This document shows positions 37,601 to 50,722 of a stretch of DNA of 64,000 nt, piece by piece. This DNA is from Auanema rhodensis (taxonomy: Eukaryota; Nematoda; Chromadorea; Rhabditida; Rhabditidae). Numbering within the stretch: the stretch's first letter is position 1; every line of letters begins with the position of its first letter. Location: assembly GCA_964057225.1 (NCBI GenBank), contig OZ059896.1, positions 16,318,501-16,382,500 on the forward strand, given 5' to 3'. Position numbers and translations under genes: made by a program. The notes under the pieces are model-generated. The model worked only from the letters and a program-made list of their open reading frames with translations. It did not search any database and was not told the DNA's origin.

Positions 37601-39348
37601 ATGTGGAGTTTAGTCATTTGCCATACGTGTCATAATAAACGATCGTCACATAAGGCAAAGGAAATCCTTCATGACAAGGACAGAGAATTCATGACGAGAT
37701 CGCCAGAGAGAATGACAAAAAACGTTGCAACTTTGATAGGAAGAGGCAAATGGTTGAAAAGATACAACTTGAATGAAAACATTATAATTAGTTTGTTACT
37801 GAAGCTATTTTTGATTTGTTTCTTTTGCAAGTTTAGGAAGTATTTCATTTGATTCAATGACTTTTAGAATAACGTATTTACTAGAAGCATGATCATTTGC
37901 TGATCATTAGATGAGGTTGGGTGAAGGATGAAGAGAATCATATGTGGACAACAAGAAAGATTATGAAGCTACTAATGATGACATAGAATCTACTATTCTG
38001 CTAAAAATTGAAAAATTAGAAATCAAGCTAACATATGAACTAGCGTAAGTTCATTTGTACGCAAATATATGCTGAAAACATGCTGGATTTCCTTACCTAG
38101 CATCATTCTTGCTGTCATCATATACTGGTAATAGTCAATCAAAAAGACAAGCATCGCAATATTAAGAGAGCAAGAGAGAGAGAAGATATAAAAGAGAAGG
38201 AGAGAAGCTGGAGTAACAAGAGAACGGAAGACGGGCTAAGAGAGATTGAGGAAATTGGGAAGGGAAACATGCAGATAGACTACGAGACTAACGGTTGATA
38301 GTATGGCCATTCTACTTGAATGAATCTCAAAATCTCATTCGTGAAGAGATGCAAGCAAGAAGAATCATAGAAATGAAAGAAGAAGAAACTATCTGAATTA
38401 TCTTTGATATTCATGATATCAATAACAACCGCAAAAAAACATTCAAAAAAATTCTATTTTAGCTTTGTTAAGCCATTCAGTATGCTTCAACAGGTATTGG
38501 TTATTGGTGTCTATTGAAGGAAATGACCATATCATATAGCAACAAGCTTTTGTTTTTGTATTTTCATTAACCGAATAAAGAAAAAAGCTAATGACAAGCT
38601 TTTATTCTTTTTTTAGTTTAAATATCTGTCTGCGTTATTTTAACTTTATTCTCTCGTAGTTTTGAGCTTTTGTTTGTCGTGGTGAAAAATGATAAGAAGA
38701 GAGTATTTTTTGGAAAAAAGGGAAGAAAAATGAGAACAGATGAATACGACGGGCTAATAAGCTCACTTTATGCTCCATTTGTTTGTGTTTTTGTTGGATA
38801 AATTCAAACTCTATTGAGTTATTATTACAATTATTGACACACATCATCCAATTTGTCTTCCGACCTCAAGACGATAAAGGAAAAATAAAAAGTTAAAGAA
38901 AACTTCATGAATAGGCTTTTACGCTGTAAGCTGCATCGTCGTAGAGTAAAGAAGATTTTCAATCATATGCACATTTTAACCAGATGATGAAGGAATGAGT
39001 GATGTTGAAGGTTGTAGCTCAATCAAAAAAGAGGAGAGTATGAGATATTGAAGAAACATTGGGATTTTCTATTGAAAGACCCATGAGATAGTCTTTCAGA
39101 GACGTGAAGCTGAATTTTTAGAAGGCATGTTCATCCGAAAGGTTTTGGGAGAGAAAAAGTATTCGAAAGACAAATCAGTAGAAAGTATGAAACATTCAAC
39201 GGCAATTGTTCTCGCGTACGGAATAGTTATAATAGTTATTGCTTATTATATAAATATAGTAAATGTAGGAACTAACCTTGATGTGATAGGCATGAGCTGA
39301 TAGTACGACGACGAAGACAATGGCCAAGCTGACGAAGATCGACTGCAT
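31638..39348 (-). CDS. flp-9: FMRFamide-like neuropeptide precursor, flp-9 type
   Basis: Secreted precursor of 96 aa made from three exons: 39277-39348 (24 aa signal peptide, MQSIFVSLAIVFVVVLSAHA), 31834-31929 (32 aa) and 31638-31760 (40 aa plus stop). All junctions are in phase 0. Exon 2 encodes a spacer with two Cys (L-C-R-K...I-C-E-Y) as in C. elegans FLP-9. Exon 3 holds two copies of KPSFVRFG, each preceded by KR; the Gly is the amide donor, giving two KPSFVRF-amide peptides that signal through GPCRs. The second copy ends directly at the stop after Gly, so it needs no C-terminal dibasic cut. Intron 1 is about 7.3 kb (31930-39276), intron 2 is 73 nt. Product and copy number match the known flp-9 gene. 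Confidence 0.93.
31930..39276 (-). other. 7.3 kb first intron of flp-9
   Basis: Bounded by GTTAGT after the signal-peptide exon and TTTTCAG before exon 2 (minus strand). It is AT-rich with A/T runs and a trinucleotide ATA/ATT tract near 33409-33435. No nested gene found on either strand; short open frames such as 36645-36854 have no recognisable family or splice context. Confidence 0.75.
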
Positions 39349-39741
39349 TCCTATAGGCAAGCTGGAGTTGACTGAATTTCAAGAATAAACGTGTGTATGG
39401 ATGTGGTGGGTGTGCTTCTGCACAGCAAGTACAATGAGCTCGAATGGAGGCGGAGCCAACAGAGTTGGCGAAGGGGTTGGCTGAGAGACTCGCGGACAAG
39501 GAATCTGGACAACGGAATTGAGCAAAAAATAGAGATCACATAGAAGAAAGAGAAAATGATGAAAAAAAGGAATGAAAGAAAGATGCAACGGAAGGTAGAG
39601 AATAAAAGAGCAGTAGGTGGAAACCGTAAAAAGAGATATATACTAAGATTTATATGAAAAAGGGAAAAAGAGAGAGAAAAGAATGAGTATGCGTGGGTGA
39701 CAGACATAGAGAGATATAAAGAGAAATATAAAGAGAAAGAG

Positions 39742-39745
39742 AGAA

Positions 39746-39776
<31 letters not shown>
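39742..39776. repeat. GA-rich microsatellite
   Basis: Interrupted GAGA/GAAA tract about 400 bp upstream of the flp-9 start codon. Confidence 0.85.
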
Positions 39777-41936
39777 TTATAGTAAAAATTAAAAAAATTA
39801 AATTTTCTTGAAATTTTAGGAATAATGAGGCAACAGTCAAGTTGAAATTGAGGACAAATTGAAGAGTTCAACCGTCGGCAGCGTTTATTATTCCAAAATA
39901 ATAGAGCGTGCATCTACGTGGAAGACGTCGTATTACGTGAGTCTTCGCAGATACATGTAAGATATACGGTATATACTAATGAGGTGTAGTAAGTTTATAC
40001 GAATGAAATCAACTAGGTCATTAGTTTTTATTTATTTATTATTTTTCTTTTTAGTAAAAGATATTAACGAAGATAGTTAAAATAACAAATTAATCATATT
40101 TTCGAGTAAATTATAGGTAAAAATGGTACGAAATAGCATAATTATCATCATTATAACTACGATAAACATCATAAATTTATCTCAAAATACATGTTATCAT
40201 TAGTTTAGCTTATATCTCATATAAATAACGACCATAAACCACATGTTGAAAATAATTTTTAGTGTTTCTGTTTTTGCTCCCACCCTCCCATGCTTTCTCT
40301 CTCTCTCTTTCTTCATCGTACTACATGATCCTATCACAAATCATGAGGTTGAGGGTGGTTTACATCTTCTCTTCAAAAAAAGAATATTTTTTTATAAAAA
40401 TTAAAGATTTATGGATGTAATATGCAGAATAATTATATATTAATTTGCAGAGAATAGCATCATACAAGCAAAAGTTAGTACAAGAAGTATACGATGTAGT
40501 AATGTGGTGAAGTAAAATATCCAACTTATACTCTCAATACTAATAATTTAAAAATATTATTTGAATAATATGTGGATTACTATTAAATTATTAGTATTTA
40601 AATAAATTATACATTTATAAATACATATGTCGGTATGTTTGACTGCATATAGTATAATGTGTACAGATAATATAGTTAAAATTGATTATAATATTATATT
40701 AAGTTAGTGATTACGACATATGTATATTTCGTATGGTTTATGTGACTGTAGCTAACATGTATGTTTTGCTTTCAATAACTTTCAAATGCCAGCAATTATC
40801 TGATTTGTATGGATTAAAAGTCTGATGAATTATCAGTTTAGCAGTTTTTTTCAATAATTTTAAACAAAAATGGCAAAAATTGCCATTTATCTTCCGTTCA
40901 TTAACTGTGAAAATAAAAACATAAACACGGATTAAGCATATTCGGCTAAAGTTTGTTAGAGAAAGAAATTAAATTTTGTTGTCAAAATAATAATAAATGA
41001 AGATTACAACAGTATGCTATATGTATATTTGATTTTTCAGAAGTTCTGAGACTATATTTCAGAAAAAAATATAAAATTTCTAGTAAGAAAGAGACAAAGA
41101 ACGAAAAAGATAGGAAGAAGGAGAGAAGAAGAAAGAAAAGAAGATATATTATGTGATACGTGAGAAGATTATTAATAATTATAAATTTATGTATAATTAA
41201 TTAATAAATGTATCCTAATTGAATTACTAGAAATATGAATGTTATATTTAAAATATTTGCATAAAAGTTGTTAGAATATACTATTTTTAAATAAGAAGAT
41301 ATTAACAATATAATTTATTATTTTATTCAAAAACGATTTTTAGTATATAATATTAAGTGTTATATTCATTTTTAGTTCGAACAATAGCAATTTAAACAAA
41401 CTTTCTCTCTCTCTTTCTCTCATTTCTCTACATCTCTCTCTCTCTCTCTATCTTGCTCTTCCTTTATCTTTTCAAAAAAAGGAAAGAATTATTTTGAAGT
41501 TTTCTTTGTTCATTCACCAAAAAATTGGATATTTTTTCCATTTAATCATCACATATTTGCTAAGTGAAATAAGAAATTAAGCGCATAAGCTTGAAGTTAG
41601 TTGAGGCTTTCTGATGTAAAAAGGGGGAACGAAAGTAAGATGGAACTACATAGCTTATCCTTGAAATCCGTTTTATACAAAAGTACAAAAACAGTTAAGT
41701 TTATATTAAATATAACTATAAAAATAGAAACCTTTGAACAAACGAATTTGTTTGTTAAAACTTCAGAGTAAGGTTAACTCATTTTTTCTATAATTTATTC
41801 AAAAAATAAATAAATTTTGATTCCTTTGAGAAAGTAAAATAATAATGAAAAAAGTTTTAAAAGGAATAAACATCTATTTATTTATTCAGATACTACACAA
41901 TTACGTAAATCTCATTCCTCTTTCTTTCTCTTTCTT

Positions 41937-41946
<10 letters not shown>

Positions 41947-41991
<45 letters not shown>
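41947..41991. repeat. (CT)n microsatellite
   Basis: About 22 uninterrupted CT units after a TTTC-rich lead-in. Confidence 0.95.
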
Positions 41992-41992
<1 letters not shown>

Positions 41993-42720
41993 ATTATTTA
42001 TTCTCTGGGCTTATCTCTATCTATTGGCTTCATGATAGCAATAGAGAAACAAATATAAAACTTTGAAAAACTAACACAAACACAAGATAATATGAAAAGG
42101 AAGTTGCTTATGTAGCAATCAAAAACGGTTTTCTGCAACTACTGATTAGGCTAGGTGATAGGCCAAGATGCAGATGAAGTGAAAATCTGTAGGAATATAT
42201 GAAAACAAGCAAGTTAGATGTGCAGACAAAACAATCAGGAAAGTAGATTAGCGGATGAATTCTAAACGTCATTTTTTAAAAATTTCAAAACTTTTATCTG
42301 ATCTCTCTCTCTATCTCTTTTAAAATATCTTCTATTATATAATATATTTTATGTATACAAAATTATAAAAATATTAGTTATATTATGAAAATAATAAAAA
42401 ATTAGTCGAAATATACATAAATGATTGGATTGGATGAAGTGCAGGTGTTTGATAAATTGGTTCAATGTCATCTAATACATAACATATAGCTTCATTTAAT
42501 TATATTATCTATTAAACTATATGAAATACAAGAATATATCTCATTGAATATATATATAAATTTAGTTAGCCTAATCATCTGTATATAATATCATATAGTT
42601 ATTATAGTTTAAATATAGAATATTTTTGTTTGAATAGGTGTGTTCTGCAAGGGTTGATAGATTAGTGATTACAAAAAGATTAGACTTTCAACCTATTAAG
42701 CTTGATTTGAAATTTTGTTA

Positions 42721-42752
42721 ATTTAAAAACTTTATAATTAAAGTTTTTAAAT
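42721..42752. repeat. perfect 14-bp inverted repeat with 4-nt loop
   Basis: ATTTAAAAACTTTA, loop TAAT, then its exact reverse complement. Weaker complementarity continues outwards to AAGCTT on both sides (about 42699-42772). It is AT-rich, so it may be a hairpin or a remnant of a small inverted-repeat element. Confidence 0.8.
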
Positions 42753-43286
42753 CAAACTTAATACGTAAGCTTCAAACATGGAATCAGGTGAGAGAACACG
42801 GGCTACTTACAGCTTTCTTTTCCAGCTATAGTCACAGCAGTTAGGAGGAGCTTGTGCATAGAACCTAAGGTATTGTTTTCTATGAAAAAGCATATACAAT
42901 GGCTAAAATACAATGTTAGTTCATATTCTTCATTTTGAAGCTTTCTCTGATGGCATACTTACTCTTCCTTCAAATTTCTTTACTTCAATACAAGACAATT
43001 GTTCATATTAGATATTGAAAAAAAGGAGAAATTATGAAGTAAAACTAAGTAAAAATGAAACAGAATGATGAGATTAGAAGATTGAAAAACCTTTTTTATC
43101 TCAGATTGTTATATTTTATCGAAAATTGAATATCATGCATGATGAATAAGATTATATTAATCGGAAGAAGAGAAGGTTTTCTCAATTTCATCTGAGTAAT
43201 AATTCATATCAAATAGTTTGAATTCCTCTTAATTACTTTTTCTTTATCAACTTTCTATTCTATTTAAGCTTAAAACTCTTTATTTT

Positions 43287-43311
43287 TCTCTCCCTCTCTC
43301 TCTTTCTCTCT

Positions 43312-43392
<81 letters not shown>

Positions 43393-43394
43393 CT
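43287..43394. repeat. long (CT)n microsatellite
   Basis: About 100 bp of CT units with occasional CCCT or TTTC breaks. Confidence 0.95.
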
Positions 43395-43604
43395 TTCTAT
43401 GTCTTATCTTTTTTGAAAGCTGCGTGATACTCTGGTTTCTTTTAGCATATCTATTCCATATTTGGTTATTTTGGCTTGATAACCTATCAAGGAAAAATTC
43501 AAAAGAAAATTGATGAATGAATTATAAGCTGTTACAATAAAAATGAAAGAAAAAAGAAAAATGTGTGTAGATGATATCTCTTTATATCTTTTTTTATTTC
43601 TCTC

Positions 43605-43615
43605 TCTGTTTCTCT

Positions 43616-43664
<49 letters not shown>

Positions 43665-43716
43665 TCTCTCTCTCTCTCTCTCCTTCCCTCTCGCTCTCCT
43701 TCTCTCTCTCTCTCTA
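43605..43716. repeat. (CT)n microsatellite, interrupted
   Basis: A core of about 20 CT units at 43619-43661 followed by CCTT-interrupted CT runs. Confidence 0.95.
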
Positions 43717-43903
43717 TTTAGTTCTATCTATGTCTAAATTGCTCTTAGTGTTTTCCGAGAAAAATACAGAATAATGATGTTGTCAATGTTAAAACTTTTT
43801 TTTTGTTTTACATCGACACCTCTTTATTTCTGCATTTATTCTGATCACAGAAGCACTAAACAGAAATTTAAGAAATTTCAAGAAAAAATATTAAAAGATA
43901 TAA

Positions 43904-43905
<2 letters not shown>

Positions 43906-43954
<49 letters not shown>
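43906..43954. repeat. (GA)n microsatellite
   Basis: About 24 GA units, opposite in strand sense to the CT tract 250 bp to the left, so the pair could form an inverted repeat. Confidence 0.95.
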
Positions 43955-43959
<5 letters not shown>

Positions 43960-46410
43960 GCATAGAAAGAGTGAAGACGGAATTATAAGAGTAATTCATT
44001 TACGAATTTTCTGCTTAATATTATATTAATATTTAAATGATTCAGATTGATTATATTTTTTATAAAATATATAATTAGGTAAAATAAGTAAAAAAATAAA
44101 ATAAGTATGAAAATTGTTGACCAATTTAGCAGAAAAGTATGGATAATTCCTTTGTGATGGGAAAATATGCGAAAATATGTCGGGATGATAACAAGTAATA
44201 GAAATCGGTCTACAGAACCTGAAAAGCATAGATTAAAGATTTAAATTGAAATAAAATAGCAAGCTTATTCGTTATATTTATGTTTTCTCTACGTATTAGA
44301 AATCATCTATTTTTGTGAATTCGGAAGAAAAAAAATCTGAAGAAACAGATGGAACATTAAGGCATGATAGTATGTATTAGCTTTTTTTTCAACGAAACAA
44401 AGCTTAAAAGATAGAAATTCAATAAGAATATTCTGATATTTTTTATTTTTTTCATGAAACAAAAATATAAATGACTGGTTCAATAGGAGAGGCTTTGTCA
44501 TCGGATACCTTGTGATTCTTTGCAGTATCAGTAACATGGATACAGTATCTTAGAGAACTAAGTACTAAAAGATGTTACAAGACGATGATGATGATGACAA
44601 AAAGAAATAAAAATAAATAAACAAAATCCTTATATATTTAGAGGAAATATGAATGCAAGTATTTGATTTCATTCAGATATTTTGAATGAAAAAAGATTTT
44701 GTAATGTGAGAATCGAATGAAAATGCCATTAATCGCAATTAGTCATCTTGTTTTGGTTTTGTACAGACTATCAACTTCACTCCCTCTAACAATAAGTTTC
44801 CCAGACATGCACCACCTCATCCCCCCCCCCTTTCTTCTCCTATATGCCTATATGTTTTTCAATCGAAATGAAGAAGTTGAAAGTGGAGAACGGGATAAAA
44901 ATGGGTGAGAGAAAGAAAGAGGATTAAGTAGAGTAAGAGTTGTGTATAGATGTGGTAGGTCTCTATGTCTGTGCGTGAATTTTAGGAAAAGAATGAGAGA
45001 TAAGAGGAACATGAAGAGCAATACGACAAGATTGTGAGTTGGTTTATAGAAAGAGGAGTATGATTGAAATAAAAAAGGGACTGATGAATAGTAATAGTAG
45101 AAGAAGAAGATATAGAAGAAGGTTAATATAATACAAAAAGAAGAATCATATGTGATGATATATTGGATAAAGCTTTAAGCTCAAGTTGTTAAAACATTCA
45201 TTTAATCATGGATAAACTTATATGTATGATCATGTTAGCTCAGTTAGAGAAGCACGTGGGATCAATGTCTAATGACGATGTTATGAGTTGTATTCTAAAA
45301 GCAAAAATATATAATATTTTTGTATATAAATAATTATAAACTACAATTATTAACTTCAAACACAATTTTTACTTGAATTGCTTAAGTTATAATAGTTTTT
45401 TTTTTGAAGTTTATATAGTATTTACAGCAGATTCACTCATACACATGCACATCTACACAGACATACAAAACAAAATAGAAGGTTGTGATGATGTACAACA
45501 AGCATATATGGGTGAATAGATTAGTTCAATACATTATTTTCTAATAGTTCGCTCAATTTCAACAATTTTTTTTTGTTTTGTCGTGTTTTTGATAAATAGT
45601 TAAATTTTGTGTTTTTTTTTCTAATTATTCCAGCTGGTTCCAGTCATATATAGCTTTATCTTTTCATTTTATCATTTGTGATGGAAAAGTGTCGAGAAAA
45701 GTAAACTTAAATAGACGAATTCTAATAGAAATTCAATTGTAAAAGATGAAAATGGTCAGAAATTTCTTTTTTTTTTCAATTTTTAAAGATAATAATTCGA
45801 ATGAACAGATTGTCCAACAAGCACGGAAATGAAATGATAAGTAAAATGTAAAATATATCTAATTAAGAGATATTATGATATCTTTTTACGAAATATTTCT
45901 GTGTGTTTCATGTATGTTTCACATATCGTTTGATAGAGTTACGAGCATAGGCCATAAGCATGTGAACAGAGCTTAAGTTCAAAGCATCAAAGCATGAGAG
46001 TTAATGAGTAAAATGCACATGGATCATGTGAATAATTTTTTGATTTATCTTCAAATATTAGTGTCGTATTAAGTCAAACTGATCATTGCTTTTTCATATG
46101 TTCTCATGTTCTCATGTTGAGACTAAGTAGAAGGAATTAACGAAATGACCATATAGATCAAGGAACAATAACAACTATTTCATATTGAAGATATGATGTA
46201 TCATAACGACGAAAAAAATTTTTTTTTGTCGTTTTAGATAATCTTATTATTCCAAAAACAAAGATATGTAATGAGAAAGATGATAATGATGATGATCGTT
46301 TGTTCTTTGTCTTATAGGAGTCGACACCCAGATTACAAGCACAGATTAGTATGGCAGCAGGGAAAAGAAGATGACGATGAAGAAGAGCAAGTTGATAAAC
46401 TGAGAAAGAG

Positions 46411-46412
<2 letters not shown>

Positions 46413-46494
<82 letters not shown>
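46413..46494. repeat. (GA)n microsatellite, about 80 bp
   Basis: About 40 GA units. Open frames across it on both strands consist of Arg-Glu or Ser-Leu runs. Confidence 0.97.
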
Positions 46495-46496
<2 letters not shown>

Positions 46497-48645
46497 ACTT
46501 GAGGAATGAACGATAGGTAGCTTATAGTTGAGAAGATAGTTCGATACACCAATCTTCCATACAAATACATACACAGACCTCTTCACAAAAGAGTCTTTTT
46601 TCTTCCAATTTCTAATGAATTTAATTGTAAAAATCAAAACAATGAAATTGAGAACATCATATGATGTGCTGAAAGTAGCGAATGTAATTTGGGATAAGAC
46701 TCCTCACAGACTCAACATAGCCAACACATTAAATCCAACAATTCAATTTCGTATTGTTTTCTAAGTCATGTACTTTGAATATATTCTAAGATTTCATGAT
46801 GAACTTGCTAGCGAATTATTCCAAGAAAAACTAAAAATCTCATCATAATTCTTTAAGATTGTTTGAAGATCAGAATTTGAAAAGCATTTTTTTCTTAACT
46901 ATACGAGTAAGTTGATGAATTTCAGTTTAAAAGAACATCAACTATACATGTATACTTAAGAAAATACATCAAAAGCTTCTTGAAAGTAAAAGAATTGAAG
47001 ATAATGAGTGGGGGTTTATACATGTACATATGAAGAATTTGAAAAAGAAAGGTTCAAAAGGACATTTCTTAGATGAAAATTCATTTTGAAAAATGTTTGA
47101 TTTCAATAGAAATTCTAATATACTAGATGAAGGATGTTCACAAATAAAAAAAAATCGTTGTTTTCCTTGTTTTCCTTTCTATAATGACATTTGAAAATGT
47201 TTTTCATTCTCAATATGAACTTTCAAAGTTTGAACTAATTTAAATTAAATTAAATCAAAATAAAATAAATTAAAAATGGAAATAAAGATATAAATTGGTC
47301 TTGATCAACTAATTAAATAATTAATATAATATACATTGAAGAATGGTATCTATATGATCTTTCTTCATTTCCGTGTTATGAAGATGGAAGATTTGAAATT
47401 GATGATGACACTAAAATCTATTTTTCCTAATAATATTCCTTTTAATTGGATAATAACAAAAGCTTTTAAGCTGTTCCATATTTGAGTTATTATCTGGCAA
47501 CAGCTTGAGCGCGTCTTTATTTCGTTACTTTAACGCCTGCCAGTTCTATAGACGGGCATACAGCATTATTGTCCTAATAAGACATCCGTATAGATATACA
47601 TATTCATTAACATACTCATATTCACCTTTTTTCCCTCAAAATGAATATACTCCCTTATATATTTTCATTCGCCTATTCATCATTTCTGGCTAAAAATCGG
47701 AAAATTTCAAAATTTTCCTCTAAACAGGTGCGTTTTTCCTAAACACTAGCTCATTGTACCGGTGGGGGGGGGGTGAGGGTTAACAACGTTGTTATCTGAA
47801 GATGTCTATGACCAGGCTAATTAACAAACAACCTTTTCTGGGTAAAAGTTGTTTAAGTACTGAAAGCACTTTGAAACAAGTTTTGTACTTTTATCAACAA
47901 AGTTTTAGGATTTCTCGTATGGATGCTGTAAGAACTGAATAAACCAAAGCAAGTTACTTTCATATTAATTCCCTTGTCTCTTGTTTTTTTTAATTTCTTT
48001 TTCACAAAACGTATATAGATTTTCATAGAAATTATTAAAATCTACGTTTCAGAAGAAAAAAAGAAAGAAGAAAATTAGGATTAGGATGAATAAAAAGATT
48101 TTATTGTGTCCAAAGGAATAAACAAAATTTTGTGAAATGTTTTGGTGTGATTCATGAAAAGAAATATTTTTTCTTATTATTCCTTTCCATTTATATCGTT
48201 CTAGTTATGTTGATTCTTCGAAAAGGAGAGAATAGTCTTTTAACTGCCAGTCTGATTTCTATGTGAGTTAGAAGAATAGGCTTCTCCATCAGTATCATCT
48301 TCTCATGTTGCTTCCTACATAAAGAGCAAAAGAAAGAAGGTGACATAGAGAGAAACGGCAAGAAACGGACAGGAAGAGAGAGGGAGAGAGAATGAGAAAG
48401 AAAAGAGAGAGCAGAAGAGAGAGGGAGAGAGAAGTATCTAAGGTGCATAAGACGGTTATGCGTATCGTCTTCGGAGGGATTGTGTGAACACACATACATA
48501 ACGCACAGTACACAGCATTCTATAGATGTCGACAAGCACAAGAGAGACAAAAAGAGATAATGCAAGAGCACGAAGCAAAGCAACAAGACAGAGTACAAGG
48601 CAACTGGAATAAGTGAGGACACAAGAGAATCAGGTGAAACGAAGG

Positions 48646-48896
48646 ATGAGCACAGTGGGCACGGAGCTACTGATGACGATGACAACTTCAACGATGTTAA
48701 CATCTAGCTGTTTCTCTATCTCTCTTTTCTTCGTTTTCTTTTCGAGCTTGTTGTCCGCCGATTGTCCAACGACACAGTAAGACCATCATCAACAGCATCA
48801 TTATCAGTCTTACAATTGTCTTGACAAAATCTTTGATTATAACCTCATTCTAGGCGATATAGTTCAGAGAAAAGGCTTAGAGAGATGACTCAATGA
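48646..48896 (+). CDS. candidate short secreted peptide gene, two exons
   Basis: From the ATG at 48646 (other in-frame ATGs follow) a 43-44 codon exon encodes a strongly hydrophobic signal-like stretch, S-I-S-L-F-F-V-F-F-S-S-L-L-S-A-D. It ends at a good donor (GTAAGA at 48777). Acceptor CATTCTAG at 48853 brings in about 14 more codons with KR and a stop at 48894-48896. Intron 77 nt. The total is only about 57 aa, and no homology is known to me. The region is low-complexity and may instead be UTR of the innexin gene. Confidence 0.2.
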
Positions 48897-49751
48897 GCTT
48901 TACTTATATGTTTCTTAAATATTTTATTTTCTGTATATTTGTTATATAGATTAGCATATTATTTGAATGTTCTCTAATCTCGAGGAGTTGTTAGTAGTCT
49001 TAATTCTGCTGCTTCTGCTGGAACAACTATCACATCTAAAGCAACTTGATTACATCTAAATGATGAATCATTTCTACAGATTACGTACTTTTTACATTTA
49101 ATTTATATCATTCAACACCTATATATTATGATTTTCTATATTATATCTATACATCTTCATTCTTCATCTTCACTTTCTACACTATTGTGTCATTCCTTAC
49201 ATAGTTGACCCTTTTTATTTTCTTCAAAATCGTATCCAGCTCAATACCAACATCATTTTATGCTCATGATTAGCATTTGAACATTTCTCATTCATACGAA
49301 AGAGCAGCGTATGAGCCTTTATGATCCAGCTTGATACAGAAAAAAATAAAATAAAAGCTGATGTAAAAGCATATATTACAAAACAATAACGTTTTCATCG
49401 AAAGAAACCTTTCTTTAGAAAAAAAAGCCAAAATTAATATATAAATGTATTATATATATATATATCATTTTTAAAAAATAATAATATTAATATTATTATT
49501 ATGATTTATGTGATTTTGAAGAAAACTGTTGAATGCAACCATTCACAATAAAAACATTTTTGAAATAAAACTAATTATTTACAACTATTGACGTTCACGT
49601 GAAATAAAAAGTACGTTTTTCACGTGACTGAACTACATCGCCTCACGTTTGTTTTTCGTTTTGTTGTCTTTTACTAATTCAAGCTTGAAATTAAATTTCC
49701 ATTTACATCATTTTACTTTTTTGCAGTAGGGTCAATTGAAACTGTCTGACC
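48897..49751. other. innexin upstream region
   Basis: AT-rich, with no coding signal. It contains two CACGTG sites (49596-49601 and 49621-49626), and TTTTTTGCAG ending at 49726, 25 bp before the start codon, likely a trans-splice or 5' UTR acceptor. Confidence 0.45.
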
Positions 49752-50671
49752 ATGAGTTCACAAATCGGAGCTATTAACTCTGTGAACTCATTGATTTCAA
49801 AGGTTTTTCAGCAACCGAAAGGAGATTTAGTAAGTTGGATTTGAAGTTTTAATGTAAAATACAAGTAAAGTACAGAAGAATGAAAAAGAAAGAAAATAAC
49901 TTAAATACACTCCGTTTGCCCGCTTACCGTACTTTGCTAAATCGCAACCTTTTACCAGGCTAATACTATGCTTCGTGCGAAATAATTTATTTAAAAAACT
50001 GCTGAGAAGAAGATGAAAAAGAAAGAAGTTTATCGTACTCTTAGCTTTATTCTTTCTCTCTTTTTCCCTCCCTCTTACACACATGCATTCCCTCTCCCAT
50101 CCCTCATTTCATTTTCTACGTTTTTGTAGTGCAATTAGTGATACAACCGTTTGTTTCTCTCTGAAAACCTATAGCATATGTCTGTTACTGTCATGCTCCC
50201 ACGTCTTCGTCGGTTATTCTATAATTGCCTAACTCTCTCCTCATTCAGTATTATCTAACATCAACATTCAACTAGTGCACAAATGTATTGTTAAAGAGCA
50301 AGTTGTGAAGAGAGTTGTAGAAATAGCGAGAAGAGATAGAAGAACATCGTCAAACAATCTGAGAAGAAACAAGATAAGTTGGATTGTCTCATTGGAAGAA
50401 GAAGGGTAACAACAAGGCGACGAAGAAAATGGAAGAGGGCAAATCTTAGGAAGATGCGACTATCTGTTCAGCACGGAGAATATAACGCTAACAGCATGAG
50501 TTCAAGTAATTTTTTCACAGAAAGAAAAACTCAAAGAGCATGTAATAGCTAGGGATTGTGATAATAAAGAGGAGTAATGAGTGAATAGTGGGAAAGGTTC
50601 AAATGATTTCAACAACAATAGATATAGAGAGTGAAAAAAAAAGAGAGCGAGAGATAGAGAGGTAGAGAGAG

Positions 50672-50722
<51 letters not shown>

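Larger units (their letters stand above)
39349..48645. other. gene-poor region rich in CT/GA microsatellites
   Basis: More than 9 kb without a recognisable gene on either strand. The open frames here are products of CT/GA repeats (Ser-Leu or Arg-Glu runs) or chance. It probably holds the upstream regions of flp-9 (leftward) and the innexin (rightward). Confidence 0.55.

Noticed and set aside
45238..45275. TAGCTCAGTTAGAGAAGCACG resembling a tRNA D-arm
   Set aside because: No anticodon stem and no T-arm with GGTTCGA follow.
46158..46637. 159 aa minus and 81 aa plus open frames
   Set aside because: Both are dominated by the GA/CT microsatellite (Ser-Leu or Arg-Glu runs) with no family or splice support. 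The plus-strand stretch before the repeat looks slightly gene-like but has no partner exon.
48191..48703. 170 aa minus-strand open frame
   Set aside because: Ser/Leu-rich from CT-type low complexity; no motif, and it overlaps the plus-strand signal-like exon.
49470..49502. ATAATATTAATATTAT palindrome
   Set aside because: Simple AT repeat; expected by chance in this composition.
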